Notes: generated by a model from the letters alone, not told the origin. Shown: positions 15,966-24,815, numbered from the stretch's first letter. The stretch: DNA of 64,000 nt from Paenibacillus sinensis (GCF_019904155.1 NZ_JAHCMB010000239.1:13847-77846), one strand, 5' to 3'. Program-made: numbers and translations.

Positions 15966-17960
15966 TTGACCTACACCGATAACATCCGCAACAAGCTGGC
16001 GCTGCTGCCGGATTTGCCCGGATGCTACCTGATGAAGAACGAAGAAGGAACCATTATTTACGTAGGCAAGGCGAAGGTGCTGAAGAACCGGGTCCGCTCC
16101 TATTTTACGGGCAGCCATAACGGCAAAACCCAGCGGCTCGTTACGGACATCCGCGACTTCGAGTACATTGTGACCGGCAGCAACATGGAGGCACTCATCC
16201 TGGAGTGCAACCTGATCAAGAAGCATATGCCGCGCTATAATGTGCTGCTGAAGGACGACAAGACTTTTCCCTATATCAAAATTACGAATGAACGCCATCC
16301 GCGCCTTGAAGTGACACGACGGGTGCTTAAAGACAAAGCGAAATATTTCGGACCGTATCCAAACGGCTATGCGGCCCAGCAGACGAAGAAGCTGCTCGAC
16401 CGGATGTATCCCTTGCGCAAATGCAATACGCTGCCGAAGGAGGTCTGCCTGTATTATCATATGGGCCAGTGCCTCGCCCCCTGCGAGAAGGAAGTGGAGA
16501 AGCCGGAATATGACGAGATCATCCAGAACATATCAACGTTCCTTGGAGGCGGGCATGAGGCGGTCAAGAAGGATCTTCAGCAGAAGATGCAGGAGGCGGC
16601 CGAGGAGCTGTATTTCGAGCGGGCGAAGGAACTGCGGGATCAGATCATCCACATCGAGGCCCTGATGGAGAAACAGAACATCAACACGACAGACACGAAG
16701 GACCGCGATGTATTCGGCTATGCTGTGGACAAGGGTTGGATGTGCGTGCAGATCCTCTATATGCGGCAGGGAAAAATGATCCAGCGCCACTCCTCCAGCT
16801 TCCCGTTCTACGGGGAAGCGTACAGCGACTTTATGTCTTACGTGACGCAGTATTACAGCGACAACCCGGCGCTGCCGCAGGAAATCCTCCTGCCTGAGGC
16901 GCTGGAGGTCAAGGACGCGGCGACGGTGCTGCCGCCGGAGCCTGCTGAAGACGCCGCGGCGGCTACCGCGGCGCTGAGCGGCGGCGCAGCAGCCGCCGCC
17001 GAGCTCTCCGCGGAGGATGACGCGGAGGACGAGACGGCCGCGGACGAAGCGGCCGCAACCACAGGCGAGGCCATGGACGCCGCCGCCGAAGGCGTGGTCG
17101 ATGCCGCCGGAGGAGCGGCGGCTCTGCAGGAATGGCTGGGCGTCAAGGTGCTTGTGCCAAGACGCGGCCTCAAGAAGAAAATGGTGCGCATGGCCTGTGA
17201 GAACGGGCGCGTGGCGCTGGAGGAGAAGTTCCGCCTCATCGAGCGGGACGAAGAACGCACCTCCGGAGCGGCGCAGAGCCTGGGCCAGAGCCTCGGCATC
17301 GAGAACCTGAGCCGCATAGAGGCGTTCGATAACTCGAACATTCAGGGCACGAACCCCGTATCGGCCATGGTGGTCTTCATTGACGGCAAGCCGGACAAGA
17401 AAGAGTACCGCAAATACAAGGTGCGGACGGTGCAGGGCCCGGACGATTACGAGACGATGCGCGAGGTTATACGCCGCCGCTATGAGCGCGTGCTGAAGGA
17501 AGACCTCCCGCAGCCCGACCTGATCGTCGTGGACGGCGGACGCGGCCAGATTTCGGCCGCCGTGGACATTCTGGAGAACGAGCTCGGCCTGTTCATTCCG
17601 GTCTGCGGGCTGGTCAAGGACGACAAGCACAAGACCGCCGAGCTTCTGGTCGGCGATCCGCCAGAGCCGGTACGCCTGGCCCGGGACAGCGAGGAGTTCT
17701 ATCTCCTCCAGCGCATCCAGGACGAGGTGCATCGCTTCGCGATCACCTTCCACCGGGAGCAGCGCGGCAAATCGATGGTGACCTCCCGGCTGGATTCCAT
17801 CCCGGGCATCGGCGAGAAGCGCCGGAAGCTGCTGCTGAAGCATTTCGGCTCGCTGAAGAAGATCCGGGAGGCCAGCGTGGAGGATTTCCGGCCGTTGTCC
17901 ATCGGTGACAAGCTGGCCCGGCAGATTCTCGATGCACTCCGGGATGAGGAAACGGTCTGA
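15966..17960 (+). CDS. uvrC: UvrC, excinuclease ABC subunit C
   Basis: Endonuclease of nucleotide excision repair that makes the 3' and 5' incisions around a UvrB-bound lesion. The 664-residue product has the GIY-YIG domain (LLPDLPGCYLMKNEEGTIIYVGKAK, from about residue 14), a cysteine-containing linker (YYHMGQCLAPC) and a UVR motif near 205-235. The RNase-H-like nuclease follows (RIEAFDNSNIQGTNPVSAMVVF, LIVVDGGRGQ), then C-terminal helix-hairpin-helix motifs (LDSIPGIGEKRRKLLL). The start is TTG at 15966 behind GAGGAGGGG. Unusual: residues about 317-386 are an Ala/Glu/Asp-rich low-complexity insertion, making it about 65 residues longer than B. subtilis UvrC. Confidence 0.94.
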   Translation: MTYTDNIRNKLALLPDLPGCYLMKNEEGTIIYVGKAKVLKNRVRSYFTGSHNGKTQRLVTDIRDFEYIVTGSNMEALILECNLIKKHMPRYNVLLKDDKTFPYIKITNERHPRLEVTRRVLKDKAKYFGPYPNGYAAQQTKKLLDRMYPLRKCNTLPKEVCLYYHMGQCLAPCEKEVEKPEYDEIIQNISTFLGGGHEAVKKDLQQKMQEAAEELYFERAKELRDQIIHIEALMEKQNINTTDTKDRDVFGYAVDKGWMCVQILYMRQGKMIQRHSSSFPFYGEAYSDFMSYVTQYYSDNPALPQEILLPEALEVKDAATVLPPEPAEDAAAATAALSGGAAAAAELSAEDDAEDETAADEAAATTGEAMDAAAEGVVDAAGGAAALQEWLGVKVLVPRRGLKKKMVRMACENGRVALEEKFRLIERDEERTSGAAQSLGQSLGIENLSRIEAFDNSNIQGTNPVSAMVVFIDGKPDKKEYRKYKVRTVQGPDDYETMREVIRRRYERVLKEDLPQPDLIVVDGGRGQISAAVDILENELGLFIPVCGLVKDDKHKTAELLVGDPPEPVRLARDSEEFYLLQRIQDEVHRFAITFHREQRGKSMVTSRLDSIPGIGEKRRKLLLKHFGSLKKIREASVEDFRPLSIGDKLARQILDALRDEETV

Positions 17961-17990
17961 TTCCATTGCTCATACATGAATGAATAGGCA

Positions 17991-18039
17991 AGCCCGCTTC
18001 TTACGTTATTGATGATGACGTAAGGAGCGGGCTTTTTTT
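17991..18039 (+). terminator. Terminator after uvrC
   Basis: AGCCCGCTTCTTACG (17991-18005) pairs with CGTAAGGAGCGGGCT (18019-18033), followed by a run of T. Confidence 0.85.
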
Positions 18040-18127
18040 CGTGAAAAGATATGCCGTCCCGAACGTCCCGAACATTAAGGCTTCGATAGCCCATCATGCC
18101 GAAACCGAAGACGATGATGCCTGGGGC

Positions 18128-18189
18128 TGGACAAGTCCGGTCCCATATACTATTATACTATCAGTAAATGAAATTGATTCTCATTTTCA
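18128..18189 (+). promoter_or_regulatory. Fur-controlled promoter of the siderophore importer
   Basis: The 21-bp stretch at 18169-18189 reads TGAAATTGATTCTCATTTTCA-like, close to the 7-1-7 Fur box (TGATAAT-N-ATTATCA). It lies just downstream of a -10-like TATACT (18154-18159), with TGGACA (18128-18133) at a long 20-bp spacing. Fur repression under iron sufficiency is expected. Confidence 0.75.
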
Positions 18190-18227
18190 TACTTACCTTT
18201 CATCTGTGTTCAAAGGAAGTGGCTTGT

Positions 18228-19229
18228 GTGCAGCATAAACGGTGGGCCGCCGCCTTGTGGTTCATCTCTGCGGCTGCGCTTCTGCTCCTCTCGATTGGTT
18301 TCGCCGCTTCATACGGAGCGAAAGAGCTGAGCCTCCGGACAGTATGGACGGCGATCTTTGCCTATGACGACCGTCTGACCTCCCATCAGATCATCCATGA
18401 TTTGCGGCTGCCGAGAGTGCTTGGAGCCGCATTATCCGGTATGGCCTTCGGCGCGGCGGGAGCGATCATGCAGGCTGTCACCCGGAATCCCCTCGCAGAC
18501 TCCGGTGTGCTGGGAATCAATGCCGGTGCAGCTATGGCGGTGGCTCTCAGCTTCGCTTTCTGGCCGGGGCTGCCATACATACAATTAATGATGCTGTCGT
18601 TCCTCGGCGCGGCTCTCAGTACGCTGGCTATTACAGGCCTCGCCTCGCTGACTCCGGGAGGGCTTACCTCGCTGCGGCTGACCATTGCAGGCGCGGTCAT
18701 TTCAGCCATCCTGCATTCCGTTACCGCCGGAATCGCCATTTATTATGCGCTGAATCAGGATTTGGCCTTCTGGTATGCAGGCGGTGTGGCGGGAATCGGC
18801 TGGAGCCAGCTCAGACTGCTGGCGCCTGTCATTGTGCCCGCGCTCCTGCTGACACTGCTCATGAGCCGCTCTATTACGCTCATGTCGCTTGGTGAAGAAT
18901 CGGCGGCCGGACTCGGAATCCGTACAAGCCGGGTCCGGCTGCTCGGAATGGGAGCAGCCGTGCTTCTGGCGGGAGCCGCAGTATCGGCGGCTGGCTCCAT
19001 CGCTTTCGTGGGGCTGGTCGTGCCCCACATTGCCCGCAGGCTTGTCGGCGTCACCTTCGCCAAGGTGCTGCCGCTGTCCGCACTGCTGGGGGCCATCCTG
19101 CTGGTCCTTGCCGATCTGGCGGCACGAACCGTCAATCCCCCCAGGGAGTTCGCCATCGGGGCGATGGTCGCTATAATCGGCGTTCCATTCTTCCTGTACC
19201 TGGCCCGCAAGGAAGGGAGGGAGCTTTAG
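18228..19229 (+). CDS. FecCD-family iron-siderophore ABC permease, first subunit
   Basis: Inner subunit of an ABC importer for ferric siderophores (BtuC/FecCD family). The 333-residue product has about nine or ten membrane segments and the signatures LRLPRVLGAALSGMAFGAAGAIMQAVTRNPLADSGVLGINAGA. Further on it has GEESAAGLGI, the ATPase-coupling region, and FVGLVVPHIARRL. The start is taken as GTG at 18228 behind AAAGGAAG; the frame stays open upstream to 18168, but that part overlaps the Fur box. It is followed after one base by the second permease, so it is heterodimeric. Confidence 0.9.
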   Translation: MQHKRWAAALWFISAAALLLLSIGFAASYGAKELSLRTVWTAIFAYDDRLTSHQIIHDLRLPRVLGAALSGMAFGAAGAIMQAVTRNPLADSGVLGINAGAAMAVALSFAFWPGLPYIQLMMLSFLGAALSTLAITGLASLTPGGLTSLRLTIAGAVISAILHSVTAGIAIYYALNQDLAFWYAGGVAGIGWSQLRLLAPVIVPALLLTLLMSRSITLMSLGEESAAGLGIRTSRVRLLGMGAAVLLAGAAVSAAGSIAFVGLVVPHIARRLVGVTFAKVLPLSALLGAILLVLADLAARTVNPPREFAIGAMVAIIGVPFFLYLARKEGREL

Positions 19230-19230
19230 C

Positions 19231-20250
19231 ATGGAGATGAAAGCTCCTGCGAGGAACCGGAGGATGCTCGTCCTGTCCCTCGCTTTTCTGCTGCTGGCCT
19301 GCGCGGTCATCCTGATCAGCCTGAACACCGGCTCTATCCGGCTGTCGCCCGGCGAGGTGCTGCGGACGCTGACGGGCTACGGCACAGCCGACCAGCGCCT
19401 GATTCTGTTTGAATATCGGCTCCCCCGTATTCTGATCTCCGCCCTGGCCGGGATCGGGCTGGGCGTCGCCGGTGCGGTCCTTCAGGGCGTATCCCGGAAC
19501 GCGCTTGCGGACCCGGGCATTCTCGGACTGAATGCCGGAGCGGCCTTCGGGCTGGTCGCCTTTGTATCGTTCTTCCATTCGCTGAAAGGCCTCGTATCGT
19601 TGATGCTTCCGCTGTTCACATTTGCGGGCGGGACGTTGGTCGCGCTGCTGATTGTGCTTCTGGCATACGACCGGTACAGAGGGCTGCCGCCGATCCGCCT
19701 CATTCTCGTCGGCATCGCCGTTGAAGCGGGAATCAGCGCGGTGACGCTGTATTTGTCGCTGAAGCTGGATGAAGACACCTATGCGTTCGCAGCCCGCTGG
19801 CTTGCGGGAAGCATATGGGGAAGAGACTGGTTCAGCGTCTGGGCGCTCCTGCCCTGGATCGCTGTGCTTGTGCCGCTCGTGTACTACCACTCGCGGACGC
19901 TCGATCTGTTCACGCTGGGCGATGAGACGGCGGCAGGCCTTGGCAGCAGCGCCTTTCGCAGCCGACTTCTGCTGCTGGCCGCGGCGGTGGCCTTGTCCTG
20001 CGCCAGCACCTCGATGGCGGGCGGGATCGGCTTTATCGGCCTGGTGTCTCCCCACATCGCCAGACGGCTGGCAGGACCGCAGCACCGGCATTTTCTGCCG
20101 GTTGCCGCTCTGACGGGACTCGTTGTGCTGGTTGGGGCGGATACGATCGGCCGCTCTCTTTTTCAGCCTAATGCAATTCCGGCAGGGGTCGTGGTGGCCG
20201 CGATCAGCGGACCCTACTTTCTATACTTGCTGTTAAGAACGAAATCCTAG
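19231..20250 (+). CDS. FecCD-family iron-siderophore ABC permease, second subunit
   Basis: A 339-residue partner of the preceding permease with the same architecture: YRLPRILISALAGIGLGVAGAVLQGVSRNALADPGILGLNAGAAFG near the N-terminus, a LGDETAAGLGS coupling helix and IGFIGLVSPHIARRLAG near the C-terminus. The two subunits should form a heterodimeric channel. The ATG at 19231 is one base after the upstream stop and has AGGGAGG inside the upstream gene, so translation is coupled. No ATPase gene is in the operon; a shared YusV/FhuC-type ATPase elsewhere is likely. Confidence 0.9.
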   Translation: MEMKAPARNRRMLVLSLAFLLLACAVILISLNTGSIRLSPGEVLRTLTGYGTADQRLILFEYRLPRILISALAGIGLGVAGAVLQGVSRNALADPGILGLNAGAAFGLVAFVSFFHSLKGLVSLMLPLFTFAGGTLVALLIVLLAYDRYRGLPPIRLILVGIAVEAGISAVTLYLSLKLDEDTYAFAARWLAGSIWGRDWFSVWALLPWIAVLVPLVYYHSRTLDLFTLGDETAAGLGSSAFRSRLLLLAAAVALSCASTSMAGGIGFIGLVSPHIARRLAGPQHRHFLPVAALTGLVVLVGADTIGRSLFQPNAIPAGVVVAAISGPYFLYLLLRTKS

Positions 20251-20268
20251 ACTTAAGGAGCATACATC

Positions 20269-21219
20269 ATGATAACCAAACTGAGATCTACGCTGCTGTT
20301 GACGCTTGCCGTCTCGGCCGCCCTATGGCTTGCAGCCTGCGGAACAGGAACGAATTCCTCCGGAACCGCAGCGGAGGGGAGCGCCTCTCCGGCAGCATCG
20401 GCCGCCGCTTCCCCGCCTGCCGAAGGCGCCAAAATCGCCTCCATGTCGATTCACATAACGAATAACCTGCTGGCGCTGGGGCTGAAGCCTGCCGGCTCGG
20501 TGATCGGGGGCGATGTCAAGGACTTCCTGCCTCATGTGGCCGACCGTCTTGAAGGCACTGCCAAGCTTGGCGTAATCAGCGATCCGGACCTCGAGGCAGT
20601 GCTCGCGCTGAAGCCCGATGTCATCTATACCGATTCCTCGCTCGGAGCGGATACGATTCCTCAGCTGAAGAAGATCGCTCCCACTTACTCGATCGATATG
20701 GACGAAGGGACCTGGAGAGATCATCTGAACCGTCTGGCGGAGTATGTGGGCAAGCAGGACGAAGCGAAGGCCTTTATCAGCGAGTACCAAGCCAAGGCAA
20801 CAGAGGTTGGAGAGCTGATCAAGAGCAAGCTTGGAGCAGATGCGAAGGTAATGGCAATCCGTTCCACGCCCAAAGAGCTGCGGGTCATGGGCATGAAGCG
20901 TCCGGTGGGTCCGCTGCTGTATCAGGATTTGGGGCTGAAGCCGGCGGATGGAGTCGAACAGATCAAGGATGAGCCTTACGCCGTCATCTCGCAGGAGATG
21001 CTTCCGGACTTCAACGCCGATGCGATCTTCGTTATTATCAGCACCGGGACTGCCGCCAAGGGGAACTTCGAGGAGCTTCAGAAGAGCGCCATCTGGAAAA
21101 ACCTCAAGGCGGTCCAAAATAATCATGTCTACGTAGTCAACGGATCGGCCTGGCTCGATTATTCCGCAATGGGCCACCGGATCGCGCTGGATGACGCGGC
21201 GCAGCTTTTTGCCAAGTAG
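20269..21219 (+). CDS. Siderophore-binding lipoprotein of the ABC importer
   Basis: Extracellular substrate-binding component anchored to the membrane as a lipoprotein. The 316-residue precursor has a signal peptide ending in the lipobox LAAC, with the lipidated cysteine at residue 24. A Ser/Ala/Pro-rich linker follows, then a two-lobe helical-backbone (FepB/BtuF type) domain: LALGLKPAGSVIGG, DLEAVLALKPDVIYTD, a long central helix, and a C-terminal HVYVVNGSAWLDYSAMGHRIALDD. The chelate it binds is not predictable. It starts 18 bp after the second permease and completes the Fur-controlled operon. Confidence 0.92.
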   Translation: MITKLRSTLLLTLAVSAALWLAACGTGTNSSGTAAEGSASPAASAAASPPAEGAKIASMSIHITNNLLALGLKPAGSVIGGDVKDFLPHVADRLEGTAKLGVISDPDLEAVLALKPDVIYTDSSLGADTIPQLKKIAPTYSIDMDEGTWRDHLNRLAEYVGKQDEAKAFISEYQAKATEVGELIKSKLGADAKVMAIRSTPKELRVMGMKRPVGPLLYQDLGLKPADGVEQIKDEPYAVISQEMLPDFNADAIFVIISTGTAAKGNFEELQKSAIWKNLKAVQNNHVYVVNGSAWLDYSAMGHRIALDDAAQLFAK

Positions 21220-21262
21220 ACGGTTAGACTCCGGAATGTCCGCAAGCGGGACCAATAATTCC

Positions 21263-21287
21263 AGACCCTAGCAATAGGGTCTTTTTG
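21263..21287 (+). terminator. Terminator of the siderophore importer operon
   Basis: AGACCCTA (21263-21270), GCAA loop, TAGGGTCT (21275-21282), then TTTTG. Confidence 0.85.
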
Positions 21288-21456
21288 CGTTGAGGCTATG
21301 AGTGATATTGTGAATATATGGTAGTATTAAAAATGACGGTTGTTCTGAAGCTATCGAAGTATATACAGTCTCATTTGTCGATAAGTTTGGCGTTCGATGG
21401 TGCTTCATGGTTTAAGCATAACGGACTACTTGCAAAATGGCTTTGCAGGATGCTTA

Positions 21457-21487
21457 TTGACTTTGACGTCGCGGCGTCCTCTACACT
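21457..21487 (+). promoter_or_regulatory. MerR-type promoter with 19-bp spacer
   Basis: TTGACT (21457-21462) and TACACT (21482-21487) are separated by 19 bp, the over-long spacing typical of promoters twisted open by MerR proteins. The spacer contains the dyad GACGTC-GC-GGCGTC (21465-21478). It points at the adjacent MerR gene, so it is probably autoregulated. Confidence 0.65.
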
Positions 21488-21512
21488 TCAAGTATAGGAA
21501 AGGAGGAGGAAC

Positions 21513-22502
21513 ATGGAGCTTGTGACTATCAGCGAGGTATCAAGATCGTTTCAGGTGACGACCCGAACACTCCGATATTATGAGCAGCTAGGGCTTATCG
21601 AGAGTACCAAAAAAGAAGGATACGCGTACAGAACATACGACGATCTTTCTTTACAGCGTCTCCGGCAGATCATGATATTAAGAAAGTTAGGTGTGCCTCT
21701 AAGACAGGTAGCTACCATTCTAGACCATGAAGATGCTGTTGTCGCTATAGACATTTTTAAGGAAAGGGTAGAGCAAGCAGCAAGCCGGATCGAGTCTTTG
21801 ACTACGATCAAGGAAATCATGATGAAGCTTATCGAAGAGCTGGAACGAAATAATGTACTCCAGATCAAGCCTGATATCTGGTGTGATGAGGCTCTGCTCC
21901 ATGAAATTGAATCCTTATCCTTAACATGCCTGGATTTGAAGGAGGAGAAGTCAATGAAGGATCTGAACAAAGCAGCGGAGCAATTACAGGTACTCGATAA
22001 TGTAAGGATTGTCCATGTTCCGCCCGGCACAGTGGCGGCAAGTCATTATGAAGGGGAGAACCCGGAGGAGCATGCCGGCAACCAATTGGCAGAATTCCTG
22101 CAGAGAAGTCAGCTTTATTCGATCAAACCGGATGCCCGTGTCTTTGGTTTTAATCATCCGAACCCTTCTCATGAAAGACCCTATTATGGGTATGAGCTGT
22201 GGGTTACGATTCCTGAAGATATGGAGGTTCCTGCACCTCTTCTTAAGAAGCAGTATTCTGGCGGTCTGTATGCGGCGCATACCATAACGCTCGGCAATTT
22301 TCATGAGTGGAAACTTTTGTCCGACTGGGTATGCCAGGATAATCCGAAGTATGAACCCGATTTATTGGCTGACAACGGGGAGTTCATGGGCGGGTCATTG
22401 GAAGAACATCTGAACTATGTATATCATTGTCATCTCAATTGGCCGGAGAGCGACGAGCATCAGCTGGACCTGCTGTTCCCTGTTAAATTGAAGAACTCAT
22501 AA
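21513..22502 (+). CDS. MerR regulator with GyrI-like effector domain
   Basis: A 329-residue fusion. Residues 1-70 form a MerR DNA-binding domain (LVTISEVSRSFQVTTRTLRYYEQLGLI), followed by a dimerisation helix to about 125. The C-terminal half is a GyrI-like/SOUL-type ligand pocket (VPPGTVAASHYEGENPEEHAGNQLAEFL ... YYGYELWVTIPEDMEVPAPLLKKQYSGGLYAAHTI). Relatives such as BmrR sense lipophilic cations or drugs. The ATG at 21513 has GGAAAGGAGGAGG. It follows its own MerR-type promoter, and no obvious target gene is adjacent. Confidence 0.9.
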   Translation: MELVTISEVSRSFQVTTRTLRYYEQLGLIESTKKEGYAYRTYDDLSLQRLRQIMILRKLGVPLRQVATILDHEDAVVAIDIFKERVEQAASRIESLTTIKEIMMKLIEELERNNVLQIKPDIWCDEALLHEIESLSLTCLDLKEEKSMKDLNKAAEQLQVLDNVRIVHVPPGTVAASHYEGENPEEHAGNQLAEFLQRSQLYSIKPDARVFGFNHPNPSHERPYYGYELWVTIPEDMEVPAPLLKKQYSGGLYAAHTITLGNFHEWKLLSDWVCQDNPKYEPDLLADNGEFMGGSLEEHLNYVYHCHLNWPESDEHQLDLLFPVKLKNS

Positions 22503-22514
22503 AGCAAGCCAATA

Positions 22515-22556
22515 AAACCACGCTCCCATAACTTTTGTTATGCGGGCGTGGTTTGT
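22515..22556 (+). terminator. Terminator after the MerR-GyrI gene
   Basis: An imperfect stem of AAACCACGCTCCCATAAC (22515-22532) with GTTATGCGGGCGTGGTTT (22537-22554), followed by GTTC. Confidence 0.7.
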
Positions 22557-22658
22557 TCTTTATAGACAGCATGTAATTGAATAATTTTATAATGAAATGA
22601 ACCTTTTTTTATCCTTAGAGCCAATACCCATTGTAAGACCCGATTGGAGGCCGGCCCT

Positions 22659-23237
22659 ATGAAGGAAATAGATTTGACCCCACTGCTTATCCGGATGAGA
22701 CAGGGGGATGAAGAAGCATTCCAAATCGTTTACGAATCGACGCGTGATCATGCATACCGGTTGATCGGTTATCTCACTCGGAATCAGCATGACGTTGCGG
22801 ATATTATGAGCGAAGTATACGTAGAGCTGTTCCGAAGTCTGCATTCGTACGATCCGAAGAGAAGTTTCTCTTCATGGTTTAACGGTTTGATTGTGAGACA
22901 GGTTCGGAACTGGAAGCGGAAAGAGTGGCGTCTGTTTCGCATTGCGGAAAAGCTAAAAGTAGGCATCTCTAATTCGAGCGATCAAACAGAAGAGCGGCGA
23001 ATACAGGAAGTGGGTGATCGGCTGGATCTGCTTCCGATTCTGCAGACGCTCCCGCTTAAATTCAGGGAAGTGATCGTCCTCCGCTACTACCAGGATTGTA
23101 CACTCGAGGAAATCGCCGAATTGTTGAAGGTGCCGTTAGGCACAGTGAAATCCAGACATCATCAAGCGCTTAAGCATTTGCGCCGACGATTCGAGCATCT
23201 CGGATTGAGAAAGGAGGGGGAAGGCTTTGTCTATTGA
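22659..23237 (+). CDS. ECF-type RNA polymerase sigma factor
   Basis: A 192-residue group-4 sigma factor. Region 2 covers about residues 11-85 (LIRMRQGDEEAFQIVYEST..., ADIMSEVYVELFRSLHSYDPKRSFSSWFNGLIVRQVRNWKRK). Region 4 is at about 120-180 with a helix-turn-helix (REVIVLRYYQDCTLEEIAELLKVPLGTVKSRHHQALKHLRRR). The ATG at 22659 is preceded by TTGGAGG. The next gene overlaps it by 11 bases and encodes a one-TM protein suited to be its anti-sigma factor. A target promoter was not identified. Confidence 0.9.
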   Translation: MKEIDLTPLLIRMRQGDEEAFQIVYESTRDHAYRLIGYLTRNQHDVADIMSEVYVELFRSLHSYDPKRSFSSWFNGLIVRQVRNWKRKEWRLFRIAEKLKVGISNSSDQTEERRIQEVGDRLDLLPILQTLPLKFREVIVLRYYQDCTLEEIAELLKVPLGTVKSRHHQALKHLRRRFEHLGLRKEGEGFVY

Positions 23238-24210
23238 ACAGCAATTGGTGGAAGAGTTCAAGCGAGATTCTGAGAACAGGAGGTGTCCTCCCGGCCTGGA
23301 TGCCCGAATTGCGGCCGAATACAGGCAGCTGGTGGTGAAACAAAGGGGAGAACGTCTCATGTTGAGAAAAGGGAAAACAGCAAAAATCATTTGGATCGCC
23401 GTCATCGTGCTCGTCGTTTGCGGTTTTGGATATGCGGGCAACGAACTCCTATTCGAGGATCATAAGGATCGGTTGGCCGTAAACTACCAAACCGATCAAC
23501 AGCTCCACTTGGAAGCGGCCGATGTGGAGAAGATCCGCAGTTCGTTAGCGGAAGTGAAAGCCAAATTGGCACCTGGGGACACCGCAGTTGTCTACTTGAA
23601 AGACTATGAGTTAAAGATCCAGGGATCACCTGTAGTCTTCGGGATTAATAATCCGGTTTCCTTGAAGCCGGACGCATGGAGAGCAGCGCTGAAGCAGCAT
23701 AACATCGGGGAGAAGTTACCCGAATCCCTCCCGGGGATGTTCAAGCTTGCGGAAGGCATGGAGGCTTCACCCTATCGAATTATTTATGGGACGGATGCTT
23801 ACCAGCTCCTGGACGAGATGAAAGCCGAGAGTCAAAAGACGGGAAGCCGCGTATTATGGCGTAAAACCGAATTATCCGCAGATCAGCCGATTGTTCCCTA
23901 TACATCTGTATACCGGAATTCGTCCAATGACACGATTTACGTAACCTGGGAAGTTGCCGACGGTGACACTGACGTTAAGTTGTTCCAGGCTGCACCGCCT
24001 AACACGGAATACGAGGATATAACGATCAACGGCGTTACTGCGCATTATTTGATGAACGATCAGGCGCTGTTCGGTCAGAGCACTATTCAACAAGATGTAA
24101 TGTGGCTCAAAGAAAGCGGAACACAAACGATCATCTACCACGTGCAGTCCGATTCCACAACGTTGACCAAGGAACAATTAATTCAGGCAGCCCAAAGCTT
24201 GTTGCAATAG
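23227..24210 (+). CDS. Single-pass membrane protein, probable anti-sigma factor
   Basis: A 327-residue protein starting at TTG 23227, which overlaps the sigma gene by 11 bases behind AAAGGAGGGGG. This is typical translational coupling of sigma/anti-sigma pairs. A short cytoplasmic N-terminus (about 50 residues, with ARIAAEYRQL) precedes one membrane segment (about 53-71, IIWIAVIVLVVCGFGYAG). A large extracytoplasmic domain with no recognised fold but repeated acidic-aromatic strands follows. No zinc-binding HxxxCxxC motif is visible, so it is not a ZAS-type anti-sigma. The role is inferred from gene order. Confidence 0.7.
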   Translation: MSIEQQLVEEFKRDSENRRCPPGLDARIAAEYRQLVVKQRGERLMLRKGKTAKIIWIAVIVLVVCGFGYAGNELLFEDHKDRLAVNYQTDQQLHLEAADVEKIRSSLAEVKAKLAPGDTAVVYLKDYELKIQGSPVVFGINNPVSLKPDAWRAALKQHNIGEKLPESLPGMFKLAEGMEASPYRIIYGTDAYQLLDEMKAESQKTGSRVLWRKTELSADQPIVPYTSVYRNSSNDTIYVTWEVADGDTDVKLFQAAPPNTEYEDITINGVTAHYLMNDQALFGQSTIQQDVMWLKESGTQTIIYHVQSDSTTLTKEQLIQAAQSLLQ

Positions 24211-24249
24211 GATGCTGGTCAGTTCCGCATTGCAAGGAAAGATTGAGAA

Positions 24250-24278
24250 AAGGAGCCTCATTTCGAGGCTCCTTGTGA
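24250..24278 (+). terminator. Terminator after the sigma/anti-sigma pair
   Basis: AAGGAGCCTC (24250-24259) pairs with GAGGCTCCTT (24265-24274). The T tract is short. The hairpin is symmetrical and also faces the convergent SDR pseudogene. Confidence 0.6.
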
Positions 24279-24291
24279 ACTTCTATGTGTT

Positions 24292-24815
24292 TTAGATGCT
24301 ATATCCTTGCGCTGTGGGGCGGACCACTATTTCACTGACGTCCACATTATTTGGTTGCTCAATTGCGAACGCAAAAGCGCTAGCGATAGAGTAGGGGGAT
24401 AAGCCGATATTCTGATAAGCTTCGAGTTTGGCCCTGCTGCTATCCCATACAGGACTCCTTTAATGTTGATGTCGATCATGTCCTCCCATTCCTCGACCCG
24501 CAGATCGTCAAAGGGAGACATTGGCATGACACCGACATTGTTGACAAGAACATCAAGCTTACCAAATTTCTCGCATGCCAATTGGACAAGGTTTGAGAGG
24601 TCTTCGGACCGCTTCACGTCAGCGGCTAGATAAGCTGCCTTGCCGCCAGACTTCTCAATGCGGCTGGCTATAGCTTCAAGCTGATCCAATCGGCGCGCAC
24701 CAAGTACGACTCGGGCTCCTCTCTCGGCAAGCAGCATTGCAGTTGCTTCACCGATCCCGCTGCTTGCACCTGTAATTACAATTACTTTATCTTTTATTCC
24801 GGACACACTCACCAC
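24292..24815 (-). pseudogene. SDR gene with internal deletion and frameshift
   Basis: The first half is a good classical SDR N-terminus (KVIVITGASSGIGEATAMLLAERGARVVLGARR, NNVGVMPMSPFDDLRVEEWEDMIDINIKGVLYGIAA). Just after this, the segment with the catalytic Ser and YxxxK is missing. The C-terminal part (KLEAYQNIGLSPYSIASAFAFAIEQ ... VSEIVVRPTAQGYSI) continues in the next frame to a TAA at 24292-24294. About 90 residues are deleted, so no activity is expected. An intact SDR of the same subfamily lies at 37844-38581. Confidence 0.85.

Noticed and set aside
16533..17966. 477-codon minus-strand frame opposite uvrC
   Set aside because: It is an antisense shadow caused by high GC at third positions. 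uvrC on the plus strand explains the sequence fully.
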